Source: Streptomyces violaceusniger
GTDB lineage: Bacteria > Actinomycetota > Actinomycetes > Streptomycetales > Streptomycetaceae
Direction of reading: 5' to 3'
Length of the DNA: 64,000 nucleotides
Assembly (NCBI GenBank): GCA_005405945.1
Contig: BJHW01000002.1
Location: 620,001-684,000, forward strand
Shown: positions 1-9,491 of the stretch, piece after piece
Numbering within the stretch: position 1 is the first letter of the stretch
How the letters are laid out: each line of letters starts with the position of its first letter
Notes under the pieces: model-generated
What the model was told of the DNA's origin: nothing
Databases searched by the model: none
Seen by the model: only the letters and a program-made list of their open reading frames with translations
Made by a program: the position numbers and the translations under genes

Positions 1-425
1 ATCTGGCGCGGCACGGGGTTGATGGCCGGTTCGCCCACCGCGAGCGGCAGCCCGGGCCGGGTGACCGTACCGACGCCCGGACCGGCCCGGAAGACCACTC
101 CGCTGCCGGGCGGCAGACCCCGTACCGTGGCCCTGACCAGCGCCCCATGGGTCACATCCGGATCGTCCCCCGCGTCCTTGACGACCGCGGCCATGGCCCG
201 GTCCGCCGTCAGCTCCTCGGCCGCGAGCGCGAACGCCGGCCGCTGCCCCTTGGGCAGTTCGATGGTCACCGGATCGGGGAACTCCGCGCCCAGCAGCGCG
301 GTGTACGCGGCCGTGGTCGCGGCGGTGGCACACGCCCCGGTGGTCCAGCCGTGCCGCAGCCCCGACCGCTCCAACTGCGCGCCGCGCCCCCCGGTCGCCT
401 TGGCCGTCGTCTCCGCCTCAGCCAT
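1..425 (-). CDS. cbiD: CbiD, cobalt-precorrin-5B C1-methyltransferase (3' end outside window)
   Basis: N-terminal part of an SAM-dependent methyltransferase that methylates C1 of the corrin ring and expels C20. Reading the minus strand from 425 gives the family hallmarks: LRHGWTTGACATAA near residue 23, then VVKDAGDDPDVTHG, then GVGTVTRPGLPLAVGEPAINPV running into the window edge. About 141 residues are visible. ATG at 425 is used; an in-frame ATG at 443 is an alternative, and neither has a strong ribosome-binding site. It is divergent from cobK with only about 60 bases between them, so both probably share a promoter region. CbiD is the type usually tied to the cobalt-early pathway, although its neighbours cobG and cobN belong to the oxygen-dependent route. 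Family identity is secure; the C-terminus cannot be judged. Confidence 0.93.
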   Translation of the reverse strand, partial: MAEAETTAKATGGRGAQLERSGLRHGWTTGACATAATTAAYTALLGAEFPDPVTIELPKGQRPAFALAAEELTADRAMAAVVKDAGDDPDVTHGALVRATVRGLPPGSGVVFRAGPGVGTVTRPGLPLAVGEPAINPVPRQ

Positions 426-484
426 GGGCGGGCCGCCGCGCATACGATGACGGGCGCACGGACGACGAAAGGCACCCGATCCCG

Positions 485-1243
485 ATGAACAGCGCACCGG
501 CGCGCCATGTGCTCATCCTCGGCGGCACCACCGAGGCGCGCCGCCTCGCCGAGGAGCTCGCCGACGACCCCGCGCTGCGCGTCACCAGCTCCCTCGCGGG
601 CCGGGTCGCCGCGCCGCGGCTGCCCGTGGGGCAGGTGCGGATCGGCGGGTTCGGCGGCGCCGAGGGCATGGCCCGCTGGCTCCGCGAGCACCAGGTGGAC
701 GCGCTCATCGACGCCACCCATCCTTTCGCCGACACGATCAGTTCCCATGCGGCCCGGGCGGCCGCAGACGTCCATGTTCCCCTGCTCGCCCTGCGCCGCC
801 CCGGCTGGGTCCCCGGTCCGGGCGACCGCTGGCACTCGGCCGGCTCGCTGGCCGAGGCCGCGCGGCTGCTGCCGGACCTGGGGGAGCGGATCTTCCTCAC
901 CACGGGACGGATGGGCCTGGCCGCCTTCGCCCATCTGACCGGGCAGTGGTTCCTGGTCCGCTCGGTCGACGCCCCCGAGCCGCCGGTCCCGCCCCGGATG
1001 GAGGTGATCCTCGACCGCGGCCCGTTCACCCTCGAGGGAGAGGCGGAGCTGTTGCGCCGCCATCGCATCGAGGTGCTGGTCACCAAGGACAGCGGCGCCC
1101 ACGCCACCGCCCCCAAACTCGCCGCGGCCCGCGCCGCCGCCCTCCCGGTCGTCGTGATCCGCCGCCCACCCGCCCCCCAGGCCATCCCGGTGGCCGAAAC
1201 CCCGACCGAAGCCGCCGCCTGGCTGCGGACGACCCTGGCCTGA
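485..1243 (+). CDS. cobK: Precorrin-6A reductase CobK/CbiJ
   Basis: NAD(P)H-dependent reductase that reduces the precorrin-6A macrocycle, a cytosolic step of corrin synthesis. The 252-residue protein has the normal family length. It starts with a Rossmann-like nucleotide loop (HVLILGGTTEARRLAEEL, residues 8-25), followed by the family motif DALIDATHPFADTISSHA (around 71-88), and near the end by LVTKDSGAHATAPKLAAA, the CobK substrate-binding segment. ATG at 485 follows a GAAAGG stretch about 12 bases upstream. It faces away from cbiD and converges on cobIJ, whose stop lies 34 bases beyond the cobK stop. No frame break is seen. Assignment is firm. Confidence 0.95.
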   Translation: MNSAPARHVLILGGTTEARRLAEELADDPALRVTSSLAGRVAAPRLPVGQVRIGGFGGAEGMARWLREHQVDALIDATHPFADTISSHAARAAADVHVPLLALRRPGWVPGPGDRWHSAGSLAEAARLLPDLGERIFLTTGRMGLAAFAHLTGQWFLVRSVDAPEPPVPPRMEVILDRGPFTLEGEAELLRRHRIEVLVTKDSGAHATAPKLAAARAAALPVVVIRRPPAPQAIPVAETPTEAAAWLRTTLA

Positions 1244-1277
1244 GCCCGGACGCCGCACACAAGGAGCCTTCCGGACG

Positions 1278-2860
1278 CTACGCCTCCGGGTAGCGGCGCG
1301 GGTCCAGACGATGTCGGTGCCGTCGCCGCGGCGGACCGTGCGGGTCTGGGAGGAGCCGACGAGGAGGATCGTGCGCATGTCGACCTGAGCCGGGTCGAGG
1401 TCGGCCAGGCGGACGATTCGCACCCGTTCCCCGGGGCCGCCGATGTCGCGGCCCAGCACCACGGGCGTGTCGGGGGCGCGGTGCTCCAGCAGGAGTTCGC
1501 GGGCCTTGCCCACCTGCCAGACGCGGCTGCGCGAGCCGGGGTTGTAGAGGGCGAGCACCAGGTCGGCCGCCGCGGCGGCGCGCAGTCGCTCGGCGATGAC
1601 CTCCCAGGGCTTGAGCCGGTCGGAGAGGGAGATCACCGCGTAGTCGTGGCCGAGCGGGGCGCCGGCCCGGGCGGCGGCCGCGTGGGCCGCCGTCATACCG
1701 GGGACGATCCGCACCGGGACCTCGCGGTAGGGGTCCTCGCAGGCGGCCTCCAGGACGGCGGTGGCCATGGCGAACACGCCCGGGTCGCCCGAGGAGACCA
1801 CGGCGACACGCCGACCCCGCCGGGCCAGGTCGAGTGCGAACTCCGCGCGTACGGCCTCGACCTTGTTGTCGGAGGCGTGGCGCAGCTGGCCCGGCCGTAC
1901 CGGAACCCGGTCCAGGTACGTGGTGTAGCCGACGAGGTCGTCGGCGGCGGCCAGCTCGCCACGCGCCTCGGGGGTGAGCCACAGCGGACCCGCCGGGCCC
2001 AGGCCGACGACCACGACCTCGCCGGGGCGGTCGGACGCACCGCCCGGCGCGTCCACGCGGTCGTCGTGCGGTGCGTCCACGCGGTCGCCGATCGGCGTGT
2101 CCCCGCGGGCGCCGCGGTCACTGTGCGGCGCGTCCACGCGGCTCGGCAGCACCGCCATCGAGAAGTACGGCACCGACTCCGGGTCGACCTCGGCCAGCGG
2201 GGCGGTCCGCTCCGCGCTCATCGTGGCGCGCTCCACATAGCGCGCGTCCGCGAGCCGTCCCGACCGCTCCAGCGCCCGGCGCACCGTCGGGAAGGTCCGG
2301 CCGAGCTTCATCACGGCCGCCGCGTCCGCCGTGGCCAGCCGGGCCGTCAACTCCTCCTCCGGCAGCGTGCCGGGGAGGACCGTCAGCACCTCCTCGCCCT
2401 CCACCAGCGGTGTGCCGAGCCGGGCGGCCGCGGCGCTGACCGAGGTGACACCGGGGATGACCTCGGTGGGGTAGCGGTCGGCGAGCCGCTTGTGCATGTG
2501 CATGTACGAGCCGTAGAAGAGCGGATCGCCCTCCGCGAGCACCGCGACCGTGCGCCCCGCGTCCAGATGCGCGGCGAGCCGGGCGGCCGCGTCCGTGTAG
2601 AACTCCTCCATGGCGCCGCGGTAGCCGCCCGGATGGTCGGTGGTCTCCGTGGTGACCGGGTAGACCAGCCGCTCCTCGATGTGGTCGGGCCGCAGATGGC
2701 GCTCGGCGATGGAGCGCGCGATGCTGCGCCCGTGCCGGGCGCTGTGGTACGCGATGACATCGGCCGCGGCGATGACCTCCACGGCGCGTACGGTCATCAG
2801 GGAGGGGTCGCCGGGGCCGAGCCCCACACCGTAGAGCCGGCCCGTCTGCTGCTCGCTCAC
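1278..2860 (-). CDS. cobIJ: Fused precorrin-2 C20-methyltransferase / precorrin-3B C17-methyltransferase (CobI-CobJ)
   Basis: Two tetrapyrrole methylases in one chain, a fusion common in actinobacteria. Residues 1-240 are CobI (LYGVGLGPGDPSLMTVRAVE, then VAVLAEGDPLFYGSYMHMHKRL and EVIPGVTSVSAAAA). Residues about 280-525 are CobJ (VVVVGLGPAGPLWLTPEA, VAVVSSGDPGVFAMATAVLE, ALYNPGSRSRVWQ). The two are joined by a hydrophilic linker containing RVDAP three times. GTG at 2860 overlaps the cobH stop (GTGA), so the two are translationally coupled. The natural C-terminus (...RRYPEA, stop at 1278) needs one extra base in the GGG run at 1300-1302. Without it the frame runs on antisense into cobK, which is not believable. 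Treated as an intact gene with a one-base assembly error. Confidence 0.93.
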
Positions 2861-3506
2861 TCTTCCTCGCTCGCTATCGCGTTGATCGCGGCCGCGGCGA
2901 TGGCGCTGCCGCCGCGGCGGCCGTGCACCACCAGGTGGTCGAGCGCCGCCGGATGCCCGGCCAGCGCCTCCTTGGACTCGGCCGCGCCGATGAAGCCCAC
3001 CGGCACGCCGATCACGGCGGCCGGGCGCGGCGCGCCCGCCCCTCCTTCTTCGATCATCTCCAGCAGCCGGAACAGCGCCGTGGGCGCGTTGCCGACCGCC
3101 ACCACCGACCCTCGAGCCGGTCCCGCCACAGCTCCAGCGCGGCGGCGCTGCGCGTGGTGCCCATGCGCCGCGCCAACTCCGGTACGGCCGGGTCCGACAG
3201 GGTGCAGATCACCTCGTTGTCGGCGGGCAGCCGCTTGCGGGTGACCCCGCTCGCCACCATGCGCGCGTCACAGAGCACCGGCGCGCCGGACCGCAGTGCG
3301 GCGCGGGCGCGGGAGACCACCTCGGGGGTGTACGCGAGGTCCTTGACCAGGTCGACCATGCCGCAGGCGTGAATCATCCGCACCGCCACCTGGCTGATGT
3401 CGGCGGGCAGCCCGCCGAGGTCGGCCTCGGCGCGGATGGTGGCAAAGGACGCGCGGTAGATGGCCGCCCCGTCCTTCTCGTAGTCGAACACGGTGTCCTC
3501 GATCAT
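2857..3506 (-). CDS. cobH: Precorrin-8X methylmutase CobH/CbiC
   Basis: Moves the C11 methyl of precorrin-8X to C12 to give hydrogenobyrinate. The N-terminal half reads MIEDTVFDYEKDGAAIYRAS, then ISQVAVRMIHACGMVDLV (the conserved His-containing helix) and VLCDARMVASGVTRKRLP. The C-terminal half (VVAVGNAPTALFRLLEMI, PAAVIGVPVGFIGAAESK) lies in another frame. The halves join if the CCC at 3109-3111 is really CCCC, giving about 217 residues, the normal length. ATG at 3506 overlaps the cobG stop (ATGA), and the cobH stop overlaps cobIJ, so cobG-cobH-cobIJ form one coupled operon on the minus strand. Confidence 0.93.
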
Positions 3507-4879
3507 GTCGTTCCACGGGCCGCCGCCACGGCGTCGGCCAACTGCTCTGCTGTCACTTCCACGCCGTCCTCCGCCTCCGGCGTGTCTCCCCTCGCGCCGC
3601 CGCGCACGGTGACCCGATAGCGCGTGTCGCCGGTCGCCAGCGCGTCCACCCAGCGGCCCCGGGGTGGCCGCAGCGCCGTTCACAGCCCGAGACGTACACC
3701 GGCAGCGGATCGGGCGCGCCCTGGCGGTCGCCGCCGGACGCCGTGCCCGCGACCATGCGCGTCGCGTGGGCCCGCACATCCGCCAGGGACTTGGCGCAGC
3801 CGGGCCGTCCCGTGCACGCGCCCACCCCGAGCCACGGCGAGTCCGGCGTGGTCACCAGTCCCGCGTCGGACAGTTCCGACAGGGCACCGCGCGTGTCGTC
3901 CGGGGCGAACCCGGGGAGCACCACGCCGCGCCAGGGTGTCATACGCAGCTCATCCGCCCCGCTCCGGGAGGCGAGCCCGGCGAGCAGCCGCCACTGCGCG
4001 GCGCTCACCCGGCCCAGGGGAGGGCGACGGACAGCGCGTGGCGCCCGTCCGGGCCGGAGACAAGACCGGGAGCGGGGGGTGCGGCAGAGGCCGTCGGCCG
4101 GTGCTTCGTCCGTACGGCCTCGATGCCCGCGTCGGCGAGTCGCGCCGTCAAGCCGTCGGTCGTCACGGCGTGTTGTGCGGGCAGTTCACGTACCCGCCAG
4201 GCCCGGGTGCCGCTCTCCCGCGCCCTCGCCAGGAACTCCACCGCGGCCAGCGCGGCCGCCCGCGCCGCGTCCTCGCTCCGCACCCACACCTCACCGCCCG
4301 CCGCAGCCCAGCCCATGGCGACGCTCGCCACGCCCGCACCCGCCCGCGGCGCCCCGACCCGCAGCACCGCTCCACCACCAGGCGTTGCGATCAATGTCAC
4401 ATCCGCGCCCAACGCGGCCACATCGCCACGCCCATCGTCCAGCGCGAACAGAAACCTGCCCGACAAGCCCGACAATTCCCCGCACCCCGCCAACGCGTCG
4501 ACGGATGCCTCGTCGCACAGCACGGCGTCCAACTCCCGCACCCGCGCCACCACATCGGCGTGCCCGCCACCGTCCAGGCCGGACAGCGGCGACGCCACGA
4601 TGTTGCGCACCCGGTCATGGCGGTCCGAGGGCAGCAGCCCGGCCGCCCGCAGCCGGGCCGCGAGCTCGGCGCCGCACCCCGCCGCCAGGCCGCGTACCTG
4701 CGCATTGCCCGTGAGGTGATGTCCAGCCGCCCGTCGCCCAGCTCCTCGGCCACCCGCCCCAGCACCCGCGCCTGACGGGCCGTCAGCAGCCCGCCCGGCA
4801 CCCGGATCCGGGCCAGCGCACCGTCGTCCGCCGGGTGCAGTCGCAGCGCGCCCGGACAGGCGTCATCGCGTCCGCGCAC
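3503..4879 (-). CDS. cobG: Precorrin-3B synthase CobG (oxygen-dependent, Fe-S/sirohaem type)
   Basis: Hydroxylates precorrin-3A with ring contraction priming in the aerobic corrin pathway; related to sulfite/nitrite reductases. From GTG 4879 the protein opens DDACPGALRLHPADDGALAR and VPGGLLTARQARVLG. The C-terminal part has the cluster cysteines in GACTGRPGCAKSLADVRAHA and VYVSGCERRCGHP. It must be assembled over three frames. Each break is cured by one extra base in a G/C run, at 4708-4710, 4017-4020 and about 3661-3664, giving about 459 residues with stop at 3503. The stop overlaps the cobH start. GTG 4879 is chosen because similarity begins there; no good ribosome-binding site precedes it. 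Confidence 0.9.
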
Positions 4880-5019
4880 GGGGGTTTCATCCCGGATGGG
4901 GTGGTTGTCGGGGGAGGGACATGGCGGCGAGCATACCGACGATCCGCTCCGGCCCACCGCCCCGGCCGGGCCGGAACTCATCGCCCCGTGGCAGGTCAGC
5001 AACGCTTACTATGCTTCAG
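4880..5019. other. Divergent intergenic region between cobG and the cobN leader
   Basis: About 140 bases separate the cobG start from the riboswitch. No coding sequence is convincing here. The promoter for the riboswitch-cobN transcript must lie here or just inside; the segment around 4995-5020 (acgcttactatgcttcag) is a locally AT-richer stretch that could hold a -10 element. Confidence 0.4.
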
Positions 5020-5175
5020 CGGCGGGTCGGTCCCGGCCCGCCGAACGCAACAAGACGGCACTCACGGTAGGAAGCCGGTGGAATTCCGGCGCGGTCCCGC
5101 CACTGTGAGCGCGGCGGCTGCCGAAACGGCAGCGGACGCGCGAGCCAGGAACTGCCGCCGTCTTCAACCCGCCCG
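5020..5175 (+). promoter_or_regulatory. Cobalamin (AdoCbl) riboswitch upstream of cobN
   Basis: The stretch 5065-5165 has the classic conserved core: GGTAGGAAGCCGGTGGAATT followed by CGGTCCCGCCACTGTGAG, a variable GC hairpin (GGCGGCTGCCG...CGGCAGC), and the B12-box-like AGCCAGGAACTGCC at 5143-5156. It lies 33-60 bases before the cobN start. The ribosome-binding site GAGGAAGG (about 5190-5197) follows a C/G-rich stretch, which fits sequestration of the translation start in the bound state. Outer boundaries are approximate. Binding of adenosylcobalamin is expected to shut off cobN expression. Confidence 0.93.
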
Positions 5176-5207
5176 GGGCGCGGACCCCGAGGAAGGCATG
5201 CCGTCGC

Positions 5208-8200
5208 ATGATTCTGCTGCTGTCGACGTCCGACACCGACCTGCTCAGCGCCCGTGCCGCCACGGGCCCGGTGCCGTACCGCCTCGCCAACCCGGCCCGC
5301 CTCGCCCTGGAAGACCTCCCCGGCCTGCTCGACGGCGTCGAACTCGTCGTCGTACGGCTCCTCGGCGGCATCCGCGCCTGGCAGGAGGGGCTCGACACGC
5401 TGCTCGCGGGCGACCTGCCCGTCGTGGTCCTCAGCGGTGAACAGGCCCCGACGCCCAGCTCATGGAGGCGTCCACGGTCCCGGTCGGCATCGCCGCCGAG
5501 GCCCACGCCTACCTCGCCCACGGCGGGCCCGCCAACCTGGGCCAGCTGGCCCGGTTCCTCTCCGACACCGTGCTGCTCACCGGGCATGGCTTCGAACCGC
5601 CCGCGCCCGCGCCCACCTGGGGCCCGCTGGAGCGCACCGCCCGCGCGGCAGACCCCGCCGACGCCACCGGCCCGACCGTCGCGGTGCTCTATTACCGCGC
5701 CCACCACATGAGCGGCAACACCGCCTTCGTGGAGGCCCTGTGCCGGGCCGTGGAGGACGCCGGGGGCCGCCCGCTGCCGCTGTTCGTCGCCTCGCTGCGC
5801 GCCCCCGAACCCGAGCTGATCGAGGCCCTCGGCGCGGCCGACGCCATCGTCACCACCGTGCTCGCGGCCGGTGGCACCCGCCCCGCCGAGGCGTCCGCGG
5901 GCGGCGACGACGAGGCGTGGGACGCGGGCGCGCTCGCCGCGCTCGACGTGCCCGTACTCCAGGCGCTGTGCCTGACCTCGCCGCGCGCCGCGTGGGAGGA
6001 GAACGACGAGGGTCTTTCGCCGCTGGACGCCGCGACCCAGGTCGCCGTCCCCGAGTTCGACGGGCGGCTCATCACCGTGCCGTTCTCGTTCAAGGAGGTG
6101 GACGAGGACGGGCTGCCGGTCTATGTCGCCGACGCCGAGCGCGCCGCGCGTGTCGCCGGAATCGCGGTGCGACACGCCCGGCTCCGCCACATCCCCGCCG
6201 CCGACAAGCGCCTCGCGCTCGTCCTCTCCGCCTACCCCACCAAGCACTCCCGGATCGGCAACGCCGTCGGCCTCGACACCCCCGCGAGCGCCGTCGCCCT
6301 GCTGCGCCGACTGCGCGCTTCAGGTTATGACCTCGGCCCGAGGAGGGGCCGGACGCGCTCCCGGGCCTGGTCTCCGGCGACGGCGACGAGCTGATCTACG
6401 CCCTCATCGAGGCGGGCGGCCACGACCAGGAGTGGCTCACCGAGGAGCAGCTGGCCCGCAACCCCGTCCGCATCCCCGCCGCCGACTACCGCCGCTGGTA
6501 CGCCACGCTGCCGCAGGAGCTCCGGGACGCGGTCGAGGAGCACTGGGGCCCGCCGCCCGGCGAGATGTTCGTGGACACCAGCCGCGACCCCGAGGGCGAG
6601 ATCGTGCTGGCCGCGCTGCGCCGCGGCAACCTCCTGGTCGTCATCCAGCCGCCGCGCGGCTTCGGCGAGAACCCCATTGCCATCTACCACGACCCCGATC
6701 TGCCGCCCTCGCACCACTACCTGGCCGCCTACCGCTGGATGGCCACCCCGCGGGCCGACGGCGGCTTCGGCGCCGACGCCATGGTCCACCTGGGCAAACA
6801 CGGCAACCTGGAGTGGTTGCCGGGCAAGAACGCCGGACTGTCCGCCGCCTGCGGCCCCGACGCCGCGCTCGGCGATCTGCCGCTGATCTACCCCTTCCTG
6901 GTCAACGACCCGGGCGAGGGCACCCAGGCCAAGCGACGCGTCCACGCCACCCTGGTCGACCACCTCGTACCGCCGATGGCCCGCGCCGACTCCTACGGAG
7001 ACATCGCGCGCCTGGAACAGCTGCTGGACGAGTACGCGGCCATCTCCGCGATGGACCCGGCCAAGCTCCCCGCCATCCGCGCCCAGATCTGGACCCTCAT
7101 CCAGGCCGCCCGGCTCGACCACGACCTGGGCCTGGAGGAGCGGCCGGACGACGACGGCTTCGACGACTTCCTGCTGCACGTCGACGGCTGGCTGTGCGAG
7201 GTCAAGGACGCCCAGATCCGGGACGGACTGCATGTCCTGGGCGCCGCCCCGACCGGGCCCGAGCGCGTCAACCTCGTCCTGGCCATCCTCCGCGCCCGCC
7301 AGATCTGGGGCGGTACGTCCGCGCTCCCCGGCCTGCGCGAGGCGCTGGGCCTGGACGAGTCGGCCGCCACCCGCACCGGCGCCGACGAGGCCGAGGAGCG
7401 GGCCCGGGCGCTGGTCCAGGCGATGGAGGACGCCGCATGGGCCCCGGAGGCCGTCGAGAAGGCCGTCCTCACCCTGCCCGGCGAGCAGCGCCCGCGGTCT
7501 CCGCGGTCCTCGACTTCGCCGCCCGCGAGGTCGTACCCCGGCTGGCCGCCACGACGGACGAGATCGACCACGCCGTGCACGCGCTGAACGGCGGCTTCGT
7601 CCCGGCCGGGCCGTCCGGCTCGCCGCTGCGCGGACTGGTCAACGTGCTGCCGACCGGCCGCAACTTCTACTCCGTCGACCCCAAGGCCGTGCCCAGCAGG
7701 CTGGCCTGGGAGACCGGCCAGGCGCTCGCCGATTCGCTCCTGGAGCGCTACCGCGCGGACAACGACGGTCAGTGGCCGACGTCCGTCGGCCTCTCGCTGT
7801 GGGGGACGAGCGCGATGCGCACCTCCGGCGACGATGTGGCCGAGGCGCTGGCACTGCTGGGCGTCCGCCCGGTGTGGGACGACGCCTCGCGGCGGGTGAC
7901 GGGACTCGAACCCGTACCCCTCGACCAGCTGGGCCGCCCGCGGGTCGATGTCACCCTGCGCATCAGCGGGTTCTTCCGGGACGCCTTCCCGCACGTCGTC
8001 GGGTTGCTGGACGACGCCGTACGGCTCGCCGCCGCCCTCGACGAGAGCGACGAGGACAACTACGTACGGGCGCACACCCGCGCCGACCTCGCCGCACACG
8101 GTGACGAGCGCCGCGCCACCACCCGGATCTTCGGCTCCCGCCCCGGCACTTACGGGGCCGGGCTGCTCCAGCTCATCGACAGCCGCGACTGGCGCACCGA

Positions 8201-8849
8201 CGCCGACCTCGCCGAGGTCTACACGGTCTGGGGCGGCTACGCCTACGGCCGCGGTCTGGAGGGACGGCCGGCGCGCGAGGAGATGGAGAGTGCCTACCGC
8301 CGGATCGCGGTCGCGGCCAAGAACACCGACACGCGCGAACACGACATCGCCGACTCCGACGACTACTTCCAGTACCACGGCGGCATGGTGGCCACCGTGC
8401 GCGCCCTGAAGGGCACCGCGCCCGCCGCGTACATCGGCGACTCCACCCGCCCCGAGACGGTCCGCACCCGCACCCTCCACGAGGAGACCTCACGGGTCTT
8501 CCGGGCCCGGGTGGTCAACCCGCGCTGGATCGAGGCGATGCGCCGCCACGGCTACAAGGGCGCCTTCGAGCTCGCCGCGACGGTCGACTACCTCTTCGGC
8601 TACGACGCGACCACGGGCGTGGTCGCCGACTGGATGTACGACAAGCTCGCCCAGACCTATCTGCTCGACCCGGAGAACCGCGCCTTCCTGGAGGAGGCCA
8701 ACCCCTGGGCGCTGCACGGCATGGCCGAGCGGCTGCTGGAGGCCGAGAGCCGCGGGCTGTGGGACGAGCCCGACCCGGAGGTGCTGGAGCGGGTGCGGGA
8801 GCTGTACCTGGAGACGGAGGGCGGCCTGGAGGGCGGGGACGACGAGTAG
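5208..8849 (+). CDS. cobN: Cobaltochelatase large subunit CobN
   Basis: ATP-dependent insertion of Co2+ into hydrogenobyrinate a,c-diamide, working with CobS/CobT- or ChlID-type subunits that are not in this window. Recognisable segments are VAVLYYRAHHMSGNTAFVEA, NPIAIYHDPDLPPSHHYLA, DAMVHLGKHGNLEWLPGKN (the CobN/BchH signature), VLPTGRNFYSVDPKAVPS and LWGTSAMRTSGDDVAEAL. Length about 1214 residues, normal for CobN. Four frames must be joined. Each junction needs one added C, at CCCC 5446-5449, CCC 6337-6339 and CCC 7491-7493; each successive frame shifts in the same direction, as single-base losses would do. ATG 5208 has GAGGAAGG upstream, directly downstream of the cobalamin riboswitch. Confidence 0.95.
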
Positions 8850-8868
8850 GCGCGTCCGCCGCTTGTCC

Positions 8869-8928
8869 GGTGGGTCCGGGTGAGTCCAGGTGAGTTCGGG
8901 TGGGTCCGGGTGAGCTCGGGTGGCTTCG
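8869..8928. repeat. Tandem repeat, six copies of a 10-base unit
   Basis: Six head-to-tail copies of GGTGRGTYCG-like units start 19 bases after the cobN stop. Individual units are GGTGGGTCCG, GGTGAGTCCA, GGTGAGTTCG, GGTGGGTCCG, GGTGAGCTCG and GGTGGCTTCG. The unit length is not a multiple of three and no gene is supported across it. No obvious hairpin terminator follows cobN, so the repeat sits where a terminator would be expected. Confidence 0.9.
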
Positions 8929-8936
8929 GCGGTGGC

Positions 8937-9209
8937 TCAGTGCTCAGTCGGCGGAGGGCCGAGCCGCCGGGCGGGTCGCCGCCCGGATCCGGTCCGGCCA
9001 TGGGGACAGTTGACCAGTTCGGTCCACTCGCGGTCATAAGCCCCGGGCACCGCGCGCCCCGCGGAGGCCCAGCGCTCGACCAGCGCCGCGTAGATCGGTA
9101 CGGATGTGGATGTGTGAACGGTCTGATGAACCGTTCCGTCGCCTTCGGTGCTCCGGTCCAGCGCTCTGCTCGGCTGCGAGAGAGAACGGCGTCGCATCGT
9201 CGTCGTCAT
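8937..9209 (-). CDS. Small hypothetical protein
   Basis: An open frame of 90 residues. From about residue 28 it has strong coding character (G/C third positions) and a plausible sequence: TVHQTVHTSTSVPIYAALVE then GAYDREWTELVNCPHG. I do not recognise a family; no membrane segment, signal peptide or metal motif is visible. ATG 9209 is used; the first 25 residues are less convincing, so the start may be further downstream. The gene faces cobN end-to-end and is divergent from the CDF exporter. It could be a chance open frame in GC-rich DNA, but the codon pattern of its second half argues for a real gene. Confidence 0.45.
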   Translation of the reverse strand: MTTTMRRRSLSQPSRALDRSTEGDGTVHQTVHTSTSVPIYAALVERWASAGRAVPGAYDREWTELVNCPHGRTGSGRRPARRLGPPPTEH

Positions 9210-9491
9210 GTTCGGACAACGCGCCGCACCCCGCCGGGTCACCTTCCGCACGCCGGTCTCACCCGCATCGGCGTGGTCTCGCACATGTCAGCGACTGTCC
9301 GATGGCGTGCCCGGGCGACCGGGCCGTCACCCTTTTTCGCGCCGCGAAATGAAAAGCGTTCCCGCATTCATAAAGTCCATTCGCCGCCGGGGCGAGAGTT
9401 TATTGATAACCGTGTCCATTGCAGCCTTTGGTGAATTCCCCTCGGGCCTGTTTCAATTGCGCTGTCCAGAGGACGATCCGAGGAGGAGCCG
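9210..9491. promoter_or_regulatory. Upstream region of the CDF exporter with palindromic elements
   Basis: Locally AT-richer DNA (about 9330-9450) before the exporter. It holds a perfect 7-1-7 palindrome TTTCGCG-C-CGCGAAA at 9335-9349. Overlapping it at one end is a wider inverted repeat ATGAA-N13-TTCAT at 9349-9371. Both are plausible operators for a metal-responsive repressor, since the next gene is a metal exporter. No regulator gene lies beside it, and the sequence does not match a metal-sensor box that I can name with confidence. Confidence 0.45.

Noticed and set aside
266..1277. C-terminal continuation of cobIJ beyond 1278.
   Set aside because: The continuation is antisense to cobK and without similarity; the expected end appears after restoring one base at 1300-1302.
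9034..9219. An alternative frame starting MSEHDDDDATPFS on the minus strand.
   Set aside because: Only its first part looks coding, and joining it to the better frame would need a shift opposite in direction to all other breaks; the 8937-9209 frame was kept instead.
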